Shown in pieces: positions 1 through 8,866 of a DNA stretch of 64,000 bases. The position numbers were made by a program, and so were the translations under genes. Origin of the DNA: Limosilactobacillus reuteri (GTDB lineage: Bacteria; Bacillota; Bacilli; Lactobacillales; Lactobacillaceae). How positions within the stretch are numbered: position 1 is the first letter of the stretch; each line of letters opens with the position of its first letter. The stretch spans positions 682,001 through 746,000 of the forward strand of contig NZ_CP059275.1 in assembly GCF_013694365.1 (NCBI RefSeq). The letters run 5' to 3'. Below the pieces are notes generated by a model that ran no database searches, was not told where the DNA came from, and worked only from the letters and a program-made list of their open reading frames with translations.

Positions 1-152
1 GGAAGGACTTGCCGGTTTACTTATATGATGAAGGAATGACATTAAGTACCCAGGCCGCTGCATTTTTAGGTAAGCATGGGTATAACCACCTTTATATCTT
101 AAAAGATGGTTATCGTGCGTGGGATGGTAAAACTAAGAAGTCCAAGTATTAA
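1..152 (+). CDS. Rhodanese-like domain protein, C-terminal fragment
   Basis: The frame is open from the window edge to TAA at 150-152, giving about 49 residues. They read as the end of a single-domain rhodanese: a YLYDEGMTLSTQAAAFLGKHG-like helix, then LYILKDGYRAWDG, the usual last strand and helix of the fold. The active-site Cys loop lies upstream of the window, so catalytic competence cannot be judged. Rhodanese-like proteins commonly sit next to miaA and glnA in lactobacilli. The tail is basic (KTKKSKY). The assignment rests on fold pattern only. Confidence 0.6.
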   Translation, partial: KDLPVYLYDEGMTLSTQAAAFLGKHGYNHLYILKDGYRAWDGKTKKSKY

Positions 153-329
153 ATGAAACAATTAGCAAAAGGTATTTTAGTTGGTAGTTTAGCAACAGTT
201 GCTGCCATTGCTAGCGGGGTTCTCACTTTCCATAAAACTGTCATTAAGCCAGCGGAAGAAGAAGAAGAAAAGTTTGATCAAAACCGTCGAGCTGCTATCC
301 GTAAGGGCCGCTCAGCACACCAACTTTAA
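153..329 (+). CDS. DUF3042 family small membrane protein
   Basis: This 58-residue protein starts MKQLAKGILVGSLATVAAI, a single hydrophobic helix at about residues 7-27. An acidic run (EEEEE near residue 37) and a basic tail ending RKGRSAHQL follow. This layout matches the DUF3042 family of lactic acid bacteria, whose function is unknown. It is probably a single-pass protein with a short charged domain, but topology is not certain. It lies directly before miaA, a neighbourhood often seen in lactobacilli. Confidence 0.7.
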   Translation: MKQLAKGILVGSLATVAAIASGVLTFHKTVIKPAEEEEEKFDQNRRAAIRKGRSAHQL

Positions 330-1253
330 ATGAATAAAGTAATCGCAATTGTCGGTCCAACCGCTGTAGGAAAAACTGCACTATCAATAAAACTGGCACA
401 TGAATTTGATGGGGAAGTAATTTCTGGTGATTCGATGCAAGTTTATCGCCGCCTTGATATTGGAACGGCAAAAGTTACTCCCGAAGAAATGGGGGATGTG
501 CCGCACCATCTCATTGATATCTGCAATATTGAAGAGCGTTTTTCTGCAGCCCGTTTTAAGAAACTTGCTGACCAAAAAATAGACGAAATAGCTCAACGTA
601 ATCATTTACCGATTATTGCAGGCGGAACTGGATTTTATCTTCAAACCTTAACAGATAATCTAGCATTGGGAAGTGACCAGTTTGACCAACAAACACTTGA
701 AATTCGTAACCATTGGAAAAGAGTTGCTGAGGAAAAGGGAGCCGAGTACGTTTGGGAGCAATTAAACGACTTGGATCCGGTAGCTAGTACTCGGATCCCC
801 AAATCTAATACTCGCCGGGTTATTCGGGCTTTAGAGGTAATTAAGAAAACGGGTCAATTATTTTCCAACCAACCACAGTTCAAAGCAACAAATGATTTTC
901 TCTTGATTGGCCTGACTACTGCTCGTCCTGTTTTATATGATCGGATTAATAAGCGAGTCGATTTGATGATTCAAAACGGCTTGTTAGAAGAAGCAAAATG
1001 GTTATTTGATCAAGGAGGAGAAAATCTGCCAGCAGGTAAAGGAATTGGGTACCATGAATTATTTCCTTATTTTTGTGGCGAGATTAGCCTAGCTGAGGCA
1101 GTTGAAAAAATTAAGCAGGATTCTCGCCATTATGCTAAAAGGCAGTTGACGTGGTTTAGAAATAAGGCTGATACTCACTGGTTTGATATTTTGCGTCATC
1201 CCGATGATATTAATCAAATTAAGCAGTTTATAAATGATTGGTTAAAAAAATAA
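330..1253 (+). CDS. miaA: tRNA dimethylallyltransferase MiaA
   Basis: MiaA transfers the dimethylallyl group to N6 of A37 in tRNAs that read codons starting with U. The 307-residue length is normal. A P-loop GPTAVGKT occupies residues 9-16, followed by the DSMQVYR substrate motif (34-40) and GGTGFYL (98-104). The C-terminal part contains KRQLTWFRNK, the conserved tRNA-contacting helix. The ATG start gives a full N-terminus with the P-loop at the usual place. The upstream ribosome site is absent because spacing to the previous gene is zero. Identification is secure. Confidence 0.96.
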   Translation: MNKVIAIVGPTAVGKTALSIKLAHEFDGEVISGDSMQVYRRLDIGTAKVTPEEMGDVPHHLIDICNIEERFSAARFKKLADQKIDEIAQRNHLPIIAGGTGFYLQTLTDNLALGSDQFDQQTLEIRNHWKRVAEEKGAEYVWEQLNDLDPVASTRIPKSNTRRVIRALEVIKKTGQLFSNQPQFKATNDFLLIGLTTARPVLYDRINKRVDLMIQNGLLEEAKWLFDQGGENLPAGKGIGYHELFPYFCGEISLAEAVEKIKQDSRHYAKRQLTWFRNKADTHWFDILRHPDDINQIKQFINDWLKK

Positions 1254-2597
1254 ATGGGTAAACACGTATTTACAAAAGATGAAGTTCGCCAAATGGTAAA
1301 GGATGAAGATATTCATTTCTTACGAGTTATGTTTACTGACTTATTAGGAACGATTAAGAGCGTTGACTTACCAGTTAGTCAGTTAGATAAATTGATGGAT
1401 AACAAAATTATGTTTGATGGTTCTTCAATTGATGGATTTGTTCGGATTGAAGAAAGTGACATGTATCTTTACCCAGATATGTCCACTTGGCTTGCATTCC
1501 CTTGGGGTGCTGAACACGGGAAGGTTGCGCGGGTAATCTGCAGTGTTTACAAGACTGATGGTACTCCATTTGAAGGTGACCCCCGTAACAACTTAAAGCG
1601 GGTTCTTGAAGATATGCGGAAGATGGGCTTCAAAGACTTTAACATTGGACCTGAGCCAGAATTCTTCCTCTTCAAGACTGATGAAAAGGGTAACCCAACT
1701 ACCAATCTTAACGATAAGGAAAATTACTTTGACATGGAACCAGCAGATCCTGGTGAAGATTGCCGTCGTGACATCGTCTTAGCTCTTGAAAAGATGGGCT
1801 TTGATGTTGAAGCTGCTCACCATGAAGTTGCTCCTGGTCAGCATGAAGTTGACTTCAAGTACTCAGATGCTTTAGAAGCCGCTGATAACATCCAAACATT
1901 TAAGTTCGTTGTTAAAACAATTGCTAAGAAGTATGGTTTCCATGCCACCTTTATGCCTAAGCCGCTTTCTGGTATTAATGGTTCAGGAATGCACCTCAAC
2001 ATGTCATTGTTTAGTCAAGATGGCACTAACGCCTTCTTTGATGAAAATGATAAAGATAAGCTTTCCGCAACTGCTTACCATTTCTTGGGCGGTTTGATGA
2101 AGCATGCACGAAGCTACACTGCAATTTGCAACCCAATCGTCAACTCTTATAAGCGATTGGTTCCAGGTTATGAAGCCCCGGTTTATGTTGCTTGGTCAAC
2201 TTCTAACCGGTCACCACTTGTGCGAATTCCGAGTGATCGTGGAATGGGAACACGACTTGAGTTACGGTCAGCAGATCCATCAGCTAACCCATATCTTGCA
2301 ATCGCTGCTGTTCTTGAAGCTGGTTTAGATGGTTTACGCAACAACTTACCACCAATTCATAATGTTGATGAAAACATCTATACGATGACGAAAGCAGAAC
2401 GAGCTGAAAAAGATATTCATGATTTACCAGATACTTTACACAATGCATTAAAGTCTTTGGCTAACGATGAGGTTATCAAGAGTTCAATGGGTGAACACCT
2501 CTATAACAACTTTATGGAAGCCAAGACTCGTGAATATGCTTCATATCGTCAACACGTTTCTGACTGGGAACGGCAACACTATATGGAACAATACTAA
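1254..2597 (+). CDS. glnA: Glutamine synthetase, type I
   Basis: GlnA makes glutamine from glutamate, ammonia and ATP in the cytoplasm. The 447-residue length is typical of the short GSI-alpha form of Firmicutes, which is feedback-inhibited rather than adenylylated. Visible signatures include DGSSIDGF near residue 55, GPEPEFFLF near 132 (metal ligand Glu), [10 protein letters not shown] near 242, and NRSPLVRIP near 318 in the active site. In many Firmicutes the repressor gene glnR lies immediately upstream. No glnR is present here and no GlnR box can be seen because the upstream region is missing. Confidence 0.97.
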   Translation: MGKHVFTKDEVRQMVKDEDIHFLRVMFTDLLGTIKSVDLPVSQLDKLMDNKIMFDGSSIDGFVRIEESDMYLYPDMSTWLAFPWGAEHGKVARVICSVYKTDGTPFEGDPRNNLKRVLEDMRKMGFKDFNIGPEPEFFLFKTDEKGNPTTNLNDKENYFDMEPADPGEDCRRDIVLALEKMGFDVEAAHHEVAPGQHEVDFKYSDALEAADNIQTFKFVVKTIAKKYGFHATFMPKPLSGINGSGMHLNMSLFSQDGTNAFFDENDKDKLSATAYHFLGGLMKHARSYTAICNPIVNSYKRLVPGYEAPVYVAWSTSNRSPLVRIPSDRGMGTRLELRSADPSANPYLAIAAVLEAGLDGLRNNLPPIHNVDENIYTMTKAERAEKDIHDLPDTLHNALKSLANDEVIKSSMGEHLYNNFMEAKTREYASYRQHVSDWERQHYMEQY

Positions 2598-4103
2598 ATG
2601 GATCAAAAGGTCAGAGTTCGATATGCACCTAGCCCAACAGGTTTCTTACATATCGGAAATGCTCAATCAGCATTATTTAATTATTTATTTGCACGTCACT
2701 TCGATGGAACGATGGTATTACGGATTGAAGATACCGATACCAAGCGGAACGTTGAAGATGGTGAAGCTAGCCAACGTGAAAATCTTCACTGGTTAGGAAT
2801 TGACTGGGATGAAGGTCCAAATAAGCCAAATCCAAAGTATGCCCCTTACCGTCAAAGTGAACGGAATAAAGAAGGTATTTACCACAAATACATTCAAGAA
2901 TTATTAGACAAGGGCATTGCATACAAGGATTACTCAACAGAGGAAGAATTAGCTGAAATGCGTGAACGGCAAAAGGCTAACAATGAACCTCCTCATTATG
3001 ATGGTCGTTGGTATGGCAAGAGTGAAGAAGAACAAAAGGCTGCTGAAGCAAAGGGATTGAAGCCAACTATTCGTTTCCACTTCCCTAAAGACCATGATTA
3101 CGAATGGGACGATATTGCACGTGGTCATGTTTCATTTAACTCTGACAACCTTGGTGGTGATTTCATCATTGAAAAGAGTGATGGAATGCCAACATATAAC
3201 TTTGCCGTAGTAGTTGATGACCATACCATGGACATTACCCATGTTTTGCGTGGTGCTGATCACATTTCAAATACGCCAAAGCAAATTGCTATTTATGAAG
3301 CATTAGGCTGGGATCACCCAACTTTCTGCCACATTCCATTGATCTTTAATCCAAAGACTCGCAAGAAGTTAAGTAAGCGTGATAAAGATACCCTTCAATT
3401 CATTAGTGAATACAAGAAGCACGGTTACCTTCACGAAGCAATCTTTAACTTTATTGCATTCTTAGGTTGGTCTCCAGTTGGCGAACGTGAAATCTACTCT
3501 AAAGAAGAGTTGATTAAGGTGTACGATCCAAAACGGATGTCAAAGGCACCAGCATACTTCGATCAAAAGAAACTTGATTGGATGAATGCTCAATACATTA
3601 AGAGTATGTCGATCGATAAATTAACTGATCGGACAATGGAATTAATTAAGGAAGGCGAAACTGAAGAAGCTAAGCGCCTTCAAAGTATTCCAGAAGATCA
3701 ATTGACTGAATTGCTTAAGAAGACAATTAAAGTTCACCAACGGGATATTAATAAGCTTCTTGAAGTTATTCAATATGCATGGTCATACTACACGGTTCTT
3801 GACCAATCATTCAACTATGATTTGCTTAAGGACAACGAAGACTTCGCTAATGAAGATGTTTTAGCTGTTCTTAAGGGCTTAAAGGCTAAACTTGAAAACG
3901 GTGGCGATGACCTTGATTACAGTCAAGCTATTAAGGAAGTGGGTAAGGACACTGGTATTAAGGGTCGTGGTTTATACTTCCCATTAAACCTTGCCTTTAC
4001 TGGTTCAACTTCTGCACCACAAATCTATGAAATTATGGATATTTATTCACGTGATACAGATATTGAATTGCTTGACCGGATGATCAAAGCATTTGAAAAC
4101 TAA
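2598..4103 (+). CDS. gltX: Glutamate--tRNA ligase (GluRS)
   Basis: GltX charges tRNA(Glu), and in organisms with GatCAB also tRNA(Gln). The 501-residue class I synthetase carries [11 protein letters not shown] (11-21, the HIGH motif) and KKLSKRDKD near residue 257 (KMSKS motif). The rest is a typical GluRS anticodon-binding region ending in a helical domain. The product also feeds the C5 tetrapyrrole route, because HemA in this window reduces glutamyl-tRNA. Codon use resembles that of highly expressed neighbours. Position after glnA may not be native adjacency, given how the sequence is assembled. Confidence 0.95.
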   Translation: MDQKVRVRYAPSPTGFLHIGNAQSALFNYLFARHFDGTMVLRIEDTDTKRNVEDGEASQRENLHWLGIDWDEGPNKPNPKYAPYRQSERNKEGIYHKYIQELLDKGIAYKDYSTEEELAEMRERQKANNEPPHYDGRWYGKSEEEQKAAEAKGLKPTIRFHFPKDHDYEWDDIARGHVSFNSDNLGGDFIIEKSDGMPTYNFAVVVDDHTMDITHVLRGADHISNTPKQIAIYEALGWDHPTFCHIPLIFNPKTRKKLSKRDKDTLQFISEYKKHGYLHEAIFNFIAFLGWSPVGEREIYSKEELIKVYDPKRMSKAPAYFDQKKLDWMNAQYIKSMSIDKLTDRTMELIKEGETEEAKRLQSIPEDQLTELLKKTIKVHQRDINKLLEVIQYAWSYYTVLDQSFNYDLLKDNEDFANEDVLAVLKGLKAKLENGGDDLDYSQAIKEVGKDTGIKGRGLYFPLNLAFTGSTSAPQIYEIMDIYSRDTDIELLDRMIKAFEN

Positions 4104-5264
4104 ATGCGGAAGATCTTAAATGATGTTCCAACGTTAAAAGTATTTGATTTTTCCCAATACGTTTCAAAAATTCCAGGAATTATTAAGTTTACAATTGGTG
4201 AACCTGATTTTGACACACCAGAATATGTTAAAAGGTCCGGAATTGAGAGCATTGAAAATAATCGAACTCACTATGCTCTCCAACGTGGAACAGTGGGATT
4301 GCGTCAAGCGATTGCCGATACGTTGGCTAATAAATATGGCCTTCAGTACGATCCTGCAACAGAGATTCTTGTTACAAACGGAGTAACAGAAGGGGTTTCT
4401 GTTGCAATTACTGCAATTACTAATCCGGGAGATATAATTTTAGTTCCAACGCCTACTTTTTCAATCTACACGCCTGATGTAATGATTGCGGGAGGGATGC
4501 CAGTAGAAGTAGATACATCCAAGACCGGGTTTAAACTAACGCCTGCTCTTCTTAAACAGTATCTAGATAAATATGGTGATCGAGTAAAAGGAGTTGTTTT
4601 CGTTAACCCTTCTAACCCGACTGGAATTACCTATACTCAAGCAGAAATGAATGAATTAGCAGCCTTAATTAAGGGTAAGCCAATCTTTGCAATCTGTGAT
4701 GAAATTTATAGTGAATTAAACTATGACGGTGAATACTCAAGCATGGCTAAGATCATTCCAGACCAGACAATTTTGGCTAATGGTTTTTCGAAGTCCTATG
4801 CAATGACCGGGTGGCGGATTGGATACCTTTGCGCAACAGCTAAAGTAACCGATCTGCTGTTCAAGGTTCATGCATTTGCTGTGACGGATATCGCAACATT
4901 TGTCCAGGATGCTGCAGAAGCCGCTTTAAAGGCTGGGGACGAGGCAACAAAGGAAATGGACGCCCAATATATTAAACGGCGTGACTATATGTATAAGCGG
5001 CTTACAGAGATGGGCTTTGAATGTAGTCAACCAATGGGCGCATTTTATATTTTTGCCAAGATTCCACCATTCCTTGATCAGGATGACAATAAGCTAATTT
5101 ATCAACTTGCTAATGAGGCCAAAGTTGCCGTAACGGCTGGATCAAACTTTGGTAAAGGTGGGGAAGGATATCTTCGCTTTAGTTATGCTACAAGTATTGA
5201 GCAAATTAAAAAGGGAATGGATCGTCTCGCGGAATTTTGTGAAAAAGAACAAAATAATGCTTAA
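4104..5264 (+). CDS. Class I/II PLP-dependent aminotransferase
   Basis: This 386-residue fold-type I aminotransferase has the motifs NPSNPTG (carboxylate and PLP loop), CDEIYSEL (Asp contacting the PLP nitrogen) and FSKSYAMTGWRIGYL with the Schiff-base lysine at residue 230. The C-terminal arginine motif is in GYLRFSYA. It is closest in pattern to the PatA/AraT group of aromatic or broad-specificity aminotransferases of lactic acid bacteria. Substrate cannot be fixed from sequence alone, so no symbol is given. Confidence 0.9.
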   Translation: MRKILNDVPTLKVFDFSQYVSKIPGIIKFTIGEPDFDTPEYVKRSGIESIENNRTHYALQRGTVGLRQAIADTLANKYGLQYDPATEILVTNGVTEGVSVAITAITNPGDIILVPTPTFSIYTPDVMIAGGMPVEVDTSKTGFKLTPALLKQYLDKYGDRVKGVVFVNPSNPTGITYTQAEMNELAALIKGKPIFAICDEIYSELNYDGEYSSMAKIIPDQTILANGFSKSYAMTGWRIGYLCATAKVTDLLFKVHAFAVTDIATFVQDAAEAALKAGDEATKEMDAQYIKRRDYMYKRLTEMGFECSQPMGAFYIFAKIPPFLDQDDNKLIYQLANEAKVAVTAGSNFGKGGEGYLRFSYATSIEQIKKGMDRLAEFCEKEQNNA

Positions 5265-5390
5265 ATGGCACTTAGTAAGCAAGAACGTAAGGAAATGGCT
5301 CGTAAAGCTATGGAAAAGCGTGGCAGCAAGAAGCCAGATGGTTCTGGTTTTGCAAAGATTGATGCTGACGCCAAGAAACTGAGCGAATAA
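5265..5390 (+). CDS. Small basic hypothetical protein (41 aa)
   Basis: A 41-codon ORF starts ATG directly after the aminotransferase stop and ends TAA directly before msrA, so it was treated as a gene by whatever process joined these features. The product begins MALSKQERKEMARKAMEK and continues as a highly charged, Lys-rich sequence with a short Gly-Ser segment. It is probably helical at the N-terminus. No membrane segment or known motif was recognised. Confidence 0.55.
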   Translation: MALSKQERKEMARKAMEKRGSKKPDGSGFAKIDADAKKLSE

Positions 5391-5918
5391 ATGAGTTTAG
5401 ACACAGCAATATTTGCAGGCGGGTGCTTTTGGTGCATGGTTCAGCCGTTTGATACTTATCCGGGAATTGACAAAGTTGAATCAGGTTACACGGGTGGCCA
5501 TGTTGCCAATCCAACCTATGAGCAGGTATGTTCTGGAACGACAGGCCATACAGAAGCAGTAAAGATTACTTTTGACCCCGATAAAATTTCATACAAAGAC
5601 TTAGTAGAGATTTATTGGCACCAAACTGATCCGACTGATGCAAGTGGCCAATTCCAAGATCGGGGAGACAATTATCGTCCTGTAATTTTCGTTAAAAATG
5701 ATGAACAACGTAAAACTGCAGAAGAGTCAAAAAAGGCTTTACAGGAAAGCGGCCGTTTTGGTGATGCAAAGATTGTAACAACAATTGAGGATGCGCAGCC
5801 ATTCTATCCCGCAGAAGACTATCATCAGGGCTTTTATAAGAAAGATCCGCAACGTTTTGCCTTAGAAGAAGCTGGTGGCCGACAACAATTTATTGAGAAG
5901 TATTGGAAAAACAATTAA
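5391..5918 (+). CDS. msrA: Peptide-methionine (S)-S-oxide reductase MsrA
   Basis: MsrA reduces methionine-S-sulfoxide in proteins and free methionine with thioredoxin. The 175-residue protein has the defining GCFWC motif at residues 11-15, with catalytic Cys12, and the conserved GYTGG segment near residue 32, YHQ..P later, and [10 protein letters not shown] near the C-terminus. Only the MsrA domain is present, with no MsrB fusion. The ATG start puts the active-site Cys at the normal distance from the N-terminus. Confidence 0.95.
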   Translation: MSLDTAIFAGGCFWCMVQPFDTYPGIDKVESGYTGGHVANPTYEQVCSGTTGHTEAVKITFDPDKISYKDLVEIYWHQTDPTDASGQFQDRGDNYRPVIFVKNDEQRKTAEESKKALQESGRFGDAKIVTTIEDAQPFYPAEDYHQGFYKKDPQRFALEEAGGRQQFIEKYWKNN

Positions 5919-6233
5919 ATGAGAGACAAACAATCAATTAAGGACGATATTGTTCAACGATTAGCAACAGTTATTGATCCTGAACTTCATATCGATATTG
6001 TTAATTTGGGACTCGTTTATACAATTGATCTCGATAATGATGGAATATGTTTGATTGAAATGACGCTAACGACAATGGGATGCCCATTAACAAATGTATT
6101 GGCTGATATGGTGACTAAAGCGGTAAAAGAGGTTCCAGAGGTAAAAAACGTTGATGTGGAATTTGTCTGGGAACCAGCTTGGACGATTGATCGGATGAGC
6201 CGTTTTGCTAAATTATCGTTAGGGGTTCATTGA
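5919..6233 (+). CDS. DUF59/MIP18 family metal-sulfur cluster assembly protein
   Basis: This 104-residue protein has the DUF59 signature: DPELHIDIVNLGLVY at residues 20-34 and TTMGCP at 51-56, with the conserved Cys55. The family (SufT, PaaD, MIP18) helps mature iron-sulfur proteins. A stand-alone DUF59 protein of this length is common in Firmicutes. The stop is TGA, and AGGGG shortly before it would be a suitable ribosome site for the next gene if the two natively overlap by one base (TGATG). Confidence 0.88.
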   Translation: MRDKQSIKDDIVQRLATVIDPELHIDIVNLGLVYTIDLDNDGICLIEMTLTTMGCPLTNVLADMVTKAVKEVPEVKNVDVEFVWEPAWTIDRMSRFAKLSLGVH

Positions 6234-7121
6234 ATGGCGAGTGTAGAAACTAATAGTGATTCACTTGATGTTACTCAAGTCATCAATCAACAAATTATTA
6301 CAAAGATAAAGTATTTGCGACGCTTTAATGATGCAATTTCAAACCATCGTGATCGGGAAATCTACCAATTACTAGATAACCAACGCTATGCTAAAGAGAT
6401 TGAACATCGGGAACAACAACCAAATGATAAAGGTGTAATGAACCTAGTCGATGATTTGGCTGATCAATTAAGTAATTACCTTAGTGAAAACTTAATTAAA
6501 TATTTGGGTAAAACCTATCCCTTCTTTTATTATGAAGAATATCAAACTGGTCACTACCGGATTTATTTTGGTAACTGGTGGGATCGCCGTCAATTTGGTG
6601 AATTAGACGTTTTGAATGTTCGTTTTTCTTTTGACCAAACAGAATATGATAAATTACGGACGGCTTTTGAATTAGCGCGTGACAATAAACGTTACAATAG
6701 TGACCGGATTAGTAAAATCTCTAGTGAAAATGACCGTCTCCAAGATTTGATTGATCATCAACGAGAACGTGAGGAACGTAAAGAAGCCCTTCAAGAACAA
6801 TTAAAAGAAATTAGTTCACGGTCTGGCATTTGGGAATCAAGTCGTAACAAGGAGAGTCGCCAGGAACTGGTTGAGCAGCTGCAAAAGTTAGAGGACCAAG
6901 AAGAAGAAGCTCGTAATGCAGCCCAAACTATTAAGGATAATGAACGCGTTGTCCTATCCTTATCAAAAGAAAATACGATTTTAAGTTATGAGCAAAAGAG
7001 CATTATCGATACTTTTGGCAGCTTTGAAGATTTCGAATTAGCTAATCGCAATTTATATGCTAATTATTTAGCCAGTTTAAATGGATCAGAAGGAAAGCAG
7101 GTGGACGACGATGAGCAATAA
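6234..7121 (+). CDS. Hypothetical coiled-coil protein (295 aa)
   Basis: The family was not recognised. Residues 1-150 look globular, with an aromatic cluster YPFFYYEEY near 95-103 and GNWWDRRQFGELDVL near 113-127. Residues about 155-255 are rich in Glu, Lys, Gln and Arg and should form a coiled coil. There is no signal peptide or membrane helix, so the protein is probably cytoplasmic. Its last 11 bases are repeated as the first 11 bases of the next gene, which indicates that the two genes natively overlap and are cotranscribed. Automated pipelines may call such proteins SbcC-like because of the coiled coil; that is not supported here. Confidence 0.65.
   Translation: MASVETNSDSLDVTQVINQQIITKIKYLRRFNDAISNHRDREIYQLLDNQRYAKEIEHREQQPNDKGVMNLVDDLADQLSNYLSENLIKYLGKTYPFFYYEEYQTGHYRIYFGNWWDRRQFGELDVLNVRFSFDQTEYDKLRTAFELARDNKRYNSDRISKISSENDRLQDLIDHQREREERKEALQEQLKEISSRSGIWESSRNKESRQELVEQLQKLEDQEEEARNAAQTIKDNERVVLSLSKENTILSYEQKSIIDTFGSFEDFELANRNLYANYLASLNGSEGKQVDDDEQ
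7099..7104 (+). promoter_or_regulatory. Shine-Dalgarno site for the 342-aa gene, inside the upstream gene
   Basis: AGGTGG lies six bases before an internal ATG at 7111, which is the native start of the next gene. It is too far (17 bases) from the second copy of that start at 7122. The site therefore marks the native start and supports the overlap having been duplicated. Confidence 0.65.
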
Positions 7122-7132
7122 ATGAGCAATAA
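7111..7132 (+). repeat. Duplicated 11-base gene overlap
   Basis: ATGAGCAATAA occurs twice in tandem. The first copy (7111-7121) ends one gene and the second (7122-7132) starts the next. The pattern is what is obtained when two genes that overlap by 11 bases are written out separately and joined. Confidence 0.85.
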
Positions 7133-8150
7133 TCGAATCGTGACTTCTCCTAGTGAACGGGTCCAGGCTCTTTCTGATTCCTTTAAAGATGTTTTAAGCC
7201 TTGGACAAAAATATGTTGACCTTTTAGACCAGTTAGCCCAGACTAAGGATGCTAAGAATCTATTATCAGCCGCTAATAAACTAACCAAAATGGATTTGGC
7301 AAACGCGTTTATTAATTTTCCGCCACACTATAAGGCGGCTGACTATTATCTGATTTTTATGGATCGCCTATTAAAAATGCATGGGGATACAGCGGTTAAT
7401 GTTGCAGAAAATGAATTAAACCATGAATTTGAAGCGACTGTTGCGGCTATTGGCGGTGAAGCTATTTTTAAATTTGAGGTCGATAGTCGGGGAGAAGCGG
7501 CTTTTACAGAGCAAAGTCAGCATGAACCACTTTTCTATCTAAGCTTAGAAGATAAATTAATGCAATTTAATAACCGCGCATTAGTAAATTATTTTATCGT
7601 TTATGCGCTTAAACAGCATACTGACCTTGAGTTACGGGATGCGGTTAAACCTCTGATTGATTTTGCTAAATACTTGCAAAAAGATCTTGATTTCACGATT
7701 GATCTAGGCATTTTAGCAACTGCAAATGATCGCCGCTTTATGTTGAATAAGCCTGAACTTCCACTGACAGTAATTGATCGTTTATTTGTTGCGACTGCTG
7801 ATGAAGATTACATGTTGATGAATTTACCACGAAATAATGGGGCTGAGTTACTATTAGATCAAGGTACCAAACTTGACATTGCTTTTGACCCGGACGATTA
7901 TAGTCAAGAGTGGGCCTTCTTAGTTAAAGATTCGGATGAGCAAGTTTCGTTCTTTGATGTATTGCTTCATTACGACCTGGTTCGCGAGTGGTATTTGGCA
8001 AATCGTTCCGCTCTAGCCGTGAGAACAGATCATATGGAGATTGTTGATGAAGAATCACCAGCAACGACAGAAGTAGCAGAAGACGAATCTTCAGATGAAG
8101 TATCTTCGGCAGAACCATCAGAAGATCCAACTTCTAATGAGGAAGAATAA
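7122..8150 (+). CDS. Hypothetical protein with acidic tail (342 aa)
   Basis: The family was not recognised. The body (residues about 1-295) is a mixed alpha/beta-looking sequence with no obvious catalytic motif or membrane helix. The last 45 residues or so are strongly acidic and Ser/Thr-rich, ending TSNEEE, probably a disordered tail. The gene natively overlaps the coiled-coil gene upstream by 11 bases, so the two proteins are likely to work together. The start at 7122 is the second copy of the native ATG. Confidence 0.65.
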   Translation: MSNNRIVTSPSERVQALSDSFKDVLSLGQKYVDLLDQLAQTKDAKNLLSAANKLTKMDLANAFINFPPHYKAADYYLIFMDRLLKMHGDTAVNVAENELNHEFEATVAAIGGEAIFKFEVDSRGEAAFTEQSQHEPLFYLSLEDKLMQFNNRALVNYFIVYALKQHTDLELRDAVKPLIDFAKYLQKDLDFTIDLGILATANDRRFMLNKPELPLTVIDRLFVATADEDYMLMNLPRNNGAELLLDQGTKLDIAFDPDDYSQEWAFLVKDSDEQVSFFDVLLHYDLVREWYLANRSALAVRTDHMEIVDEESPATTEVAEDESSDEVSSAEPSEDPTSNEEE

Positions 8151-8657
8151 ATGTTAGATATTACTAAAATGCTTCACCAAATTATCGATTTAGAATTAAA
8201 GATTGATGATGAAAAGGAATTAATGATTGGGCCAGAAACAAGAAAGCAAACGATTTTTGTTGACCTTGACATTTCTTTATCAAATATGGCTGAAGCAGCA
8301 GGGTGGTATAAGGTAGTTAATCCTAGTGAAGTAGACAAAGAAGATTTGCTAAAATCGTATGTTGAATCAGTAGCTTTACTTTTGTTGTATAGTGCAAAGA
8401 TGAAGTGGACGCATCTGGTTGTGCTAGATGATCAAGCCTGGCAACGAATTACAGATGCAAAAAGATCTACAAAGTTAGCAGACCTTAATAAATCGTATCT
8501 AGCAATTAAACACTTCTTGAGTGATGCCTATTTTAATCATCAACAAGAAAGCTTTTGGCATGCTTGGCATCTTTTGCTAAAAATGGGAATTAGTGATTGG
8601 CAGTTAACACCTGATCAAATTTCCGATGCTTACCAAGCAATGATTGACCAACATTAA
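8151..8657 (+). CDS. dUTPase-like (all-alpha) protein, possibly degenerate
   Basis: This 168-residue helical protein resembles the all-alpha dimeric dUTPase family (COG4508 type). The layout N-terminal helix, AEAAGWYKVV, then VDKEDLLKSYVESVALLLLYSAK follows the pattern of that family, and the C-terminus ends in a helix PDQISDAYQAMIDQH. The acidic metal-binding positions (ExxE and ExxD) are not clearly kept: the first reads NMAEA and the second ESV. It may be inactive or have another substrate. The resemblance is by eye only. The gene follows two hypothetical genes with a GAGGAAGAATAA-ATG junction that would serve as a ribosome site. Confidence 0.45.
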   Translation: MLDITKMLHQIIDLELKIDDEKELMIGPETRKQTIFVDLDISLSNMAEAAGWYKVVNPSEVDKEDLLKSYVESVALLLLYSAKMKWTHLVVLDDQAWQRITDAKRSTKLADLNKSYLAIKHFLSDAYFNHQQESFWHAWHLLLKMGISDWQLTPDQISDAYQAMIDQH

Positions 8658-8792
8658 ATGCTACCATTTCTTATTATTGTTTTAATTTTGGTTGCGTCGG
8701 TAATTGGTGAATTTATGTTTGGCAGTCTTAGTAACAAAGAAACTGGAAAACATAGTGCAACTACCAATCGCTTACGAGATCGAAAAGCTTAA
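8658..8792 (+). CDS. Small single-pass membrane protein (44 aa)
   Basis: A 44-codon ORF encodes MLPFLIIVLILVASVIG, one N-terminal hydrophobic helix, then a polar basic tail ending RLRDRKA. It sits exactly between the dUTPase-like gene and the tRNA gene with zero spacing. No family was recognised. It may be a membrane anchor or small membrane peptide. Confidence 0.5.
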   Translation: MLPFLIIVLILVASVIGEFMFGSLSNKETGKHSATTNRLRDRKA

Positions 8793-8866
8793 GGAGCGGT
8801 AGCTCAACTGGATAGAGCATCGGTCTTCTAAACCGAGGGTTGCGAGTTCAAGTCTCGCTCGCTCCA
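8793..8866 (+). tRNA. tRNA-Arg (anticodon UCU)
   Basis: The 74 bases fold as a standard cloverleaf. The acceptor stem pairs GGAGCGG with TCGCTCC (last pair G-U) and discriminator A. The D arm is GCTC/GAGC, the anticodon stem TCGGT/ACCGA with loop CTTCTAA, and the T arm GCGAG/CTCGC with loop TTCAAGT. The anticodon TCT reads AGA, so the tRNA is for arginine. CCA is not encoded. The flanking bases are the stop of one gene and the start of another. Confidence 0.95.

Noticed and set aside
8840..8866. Upstream extension of the TetR gene to an earlier ATG
   Set aside because: The extension lies inside the T arm and acceptor stem of tRNA-Arg. The domain structure is complete from the ATG at 8867.
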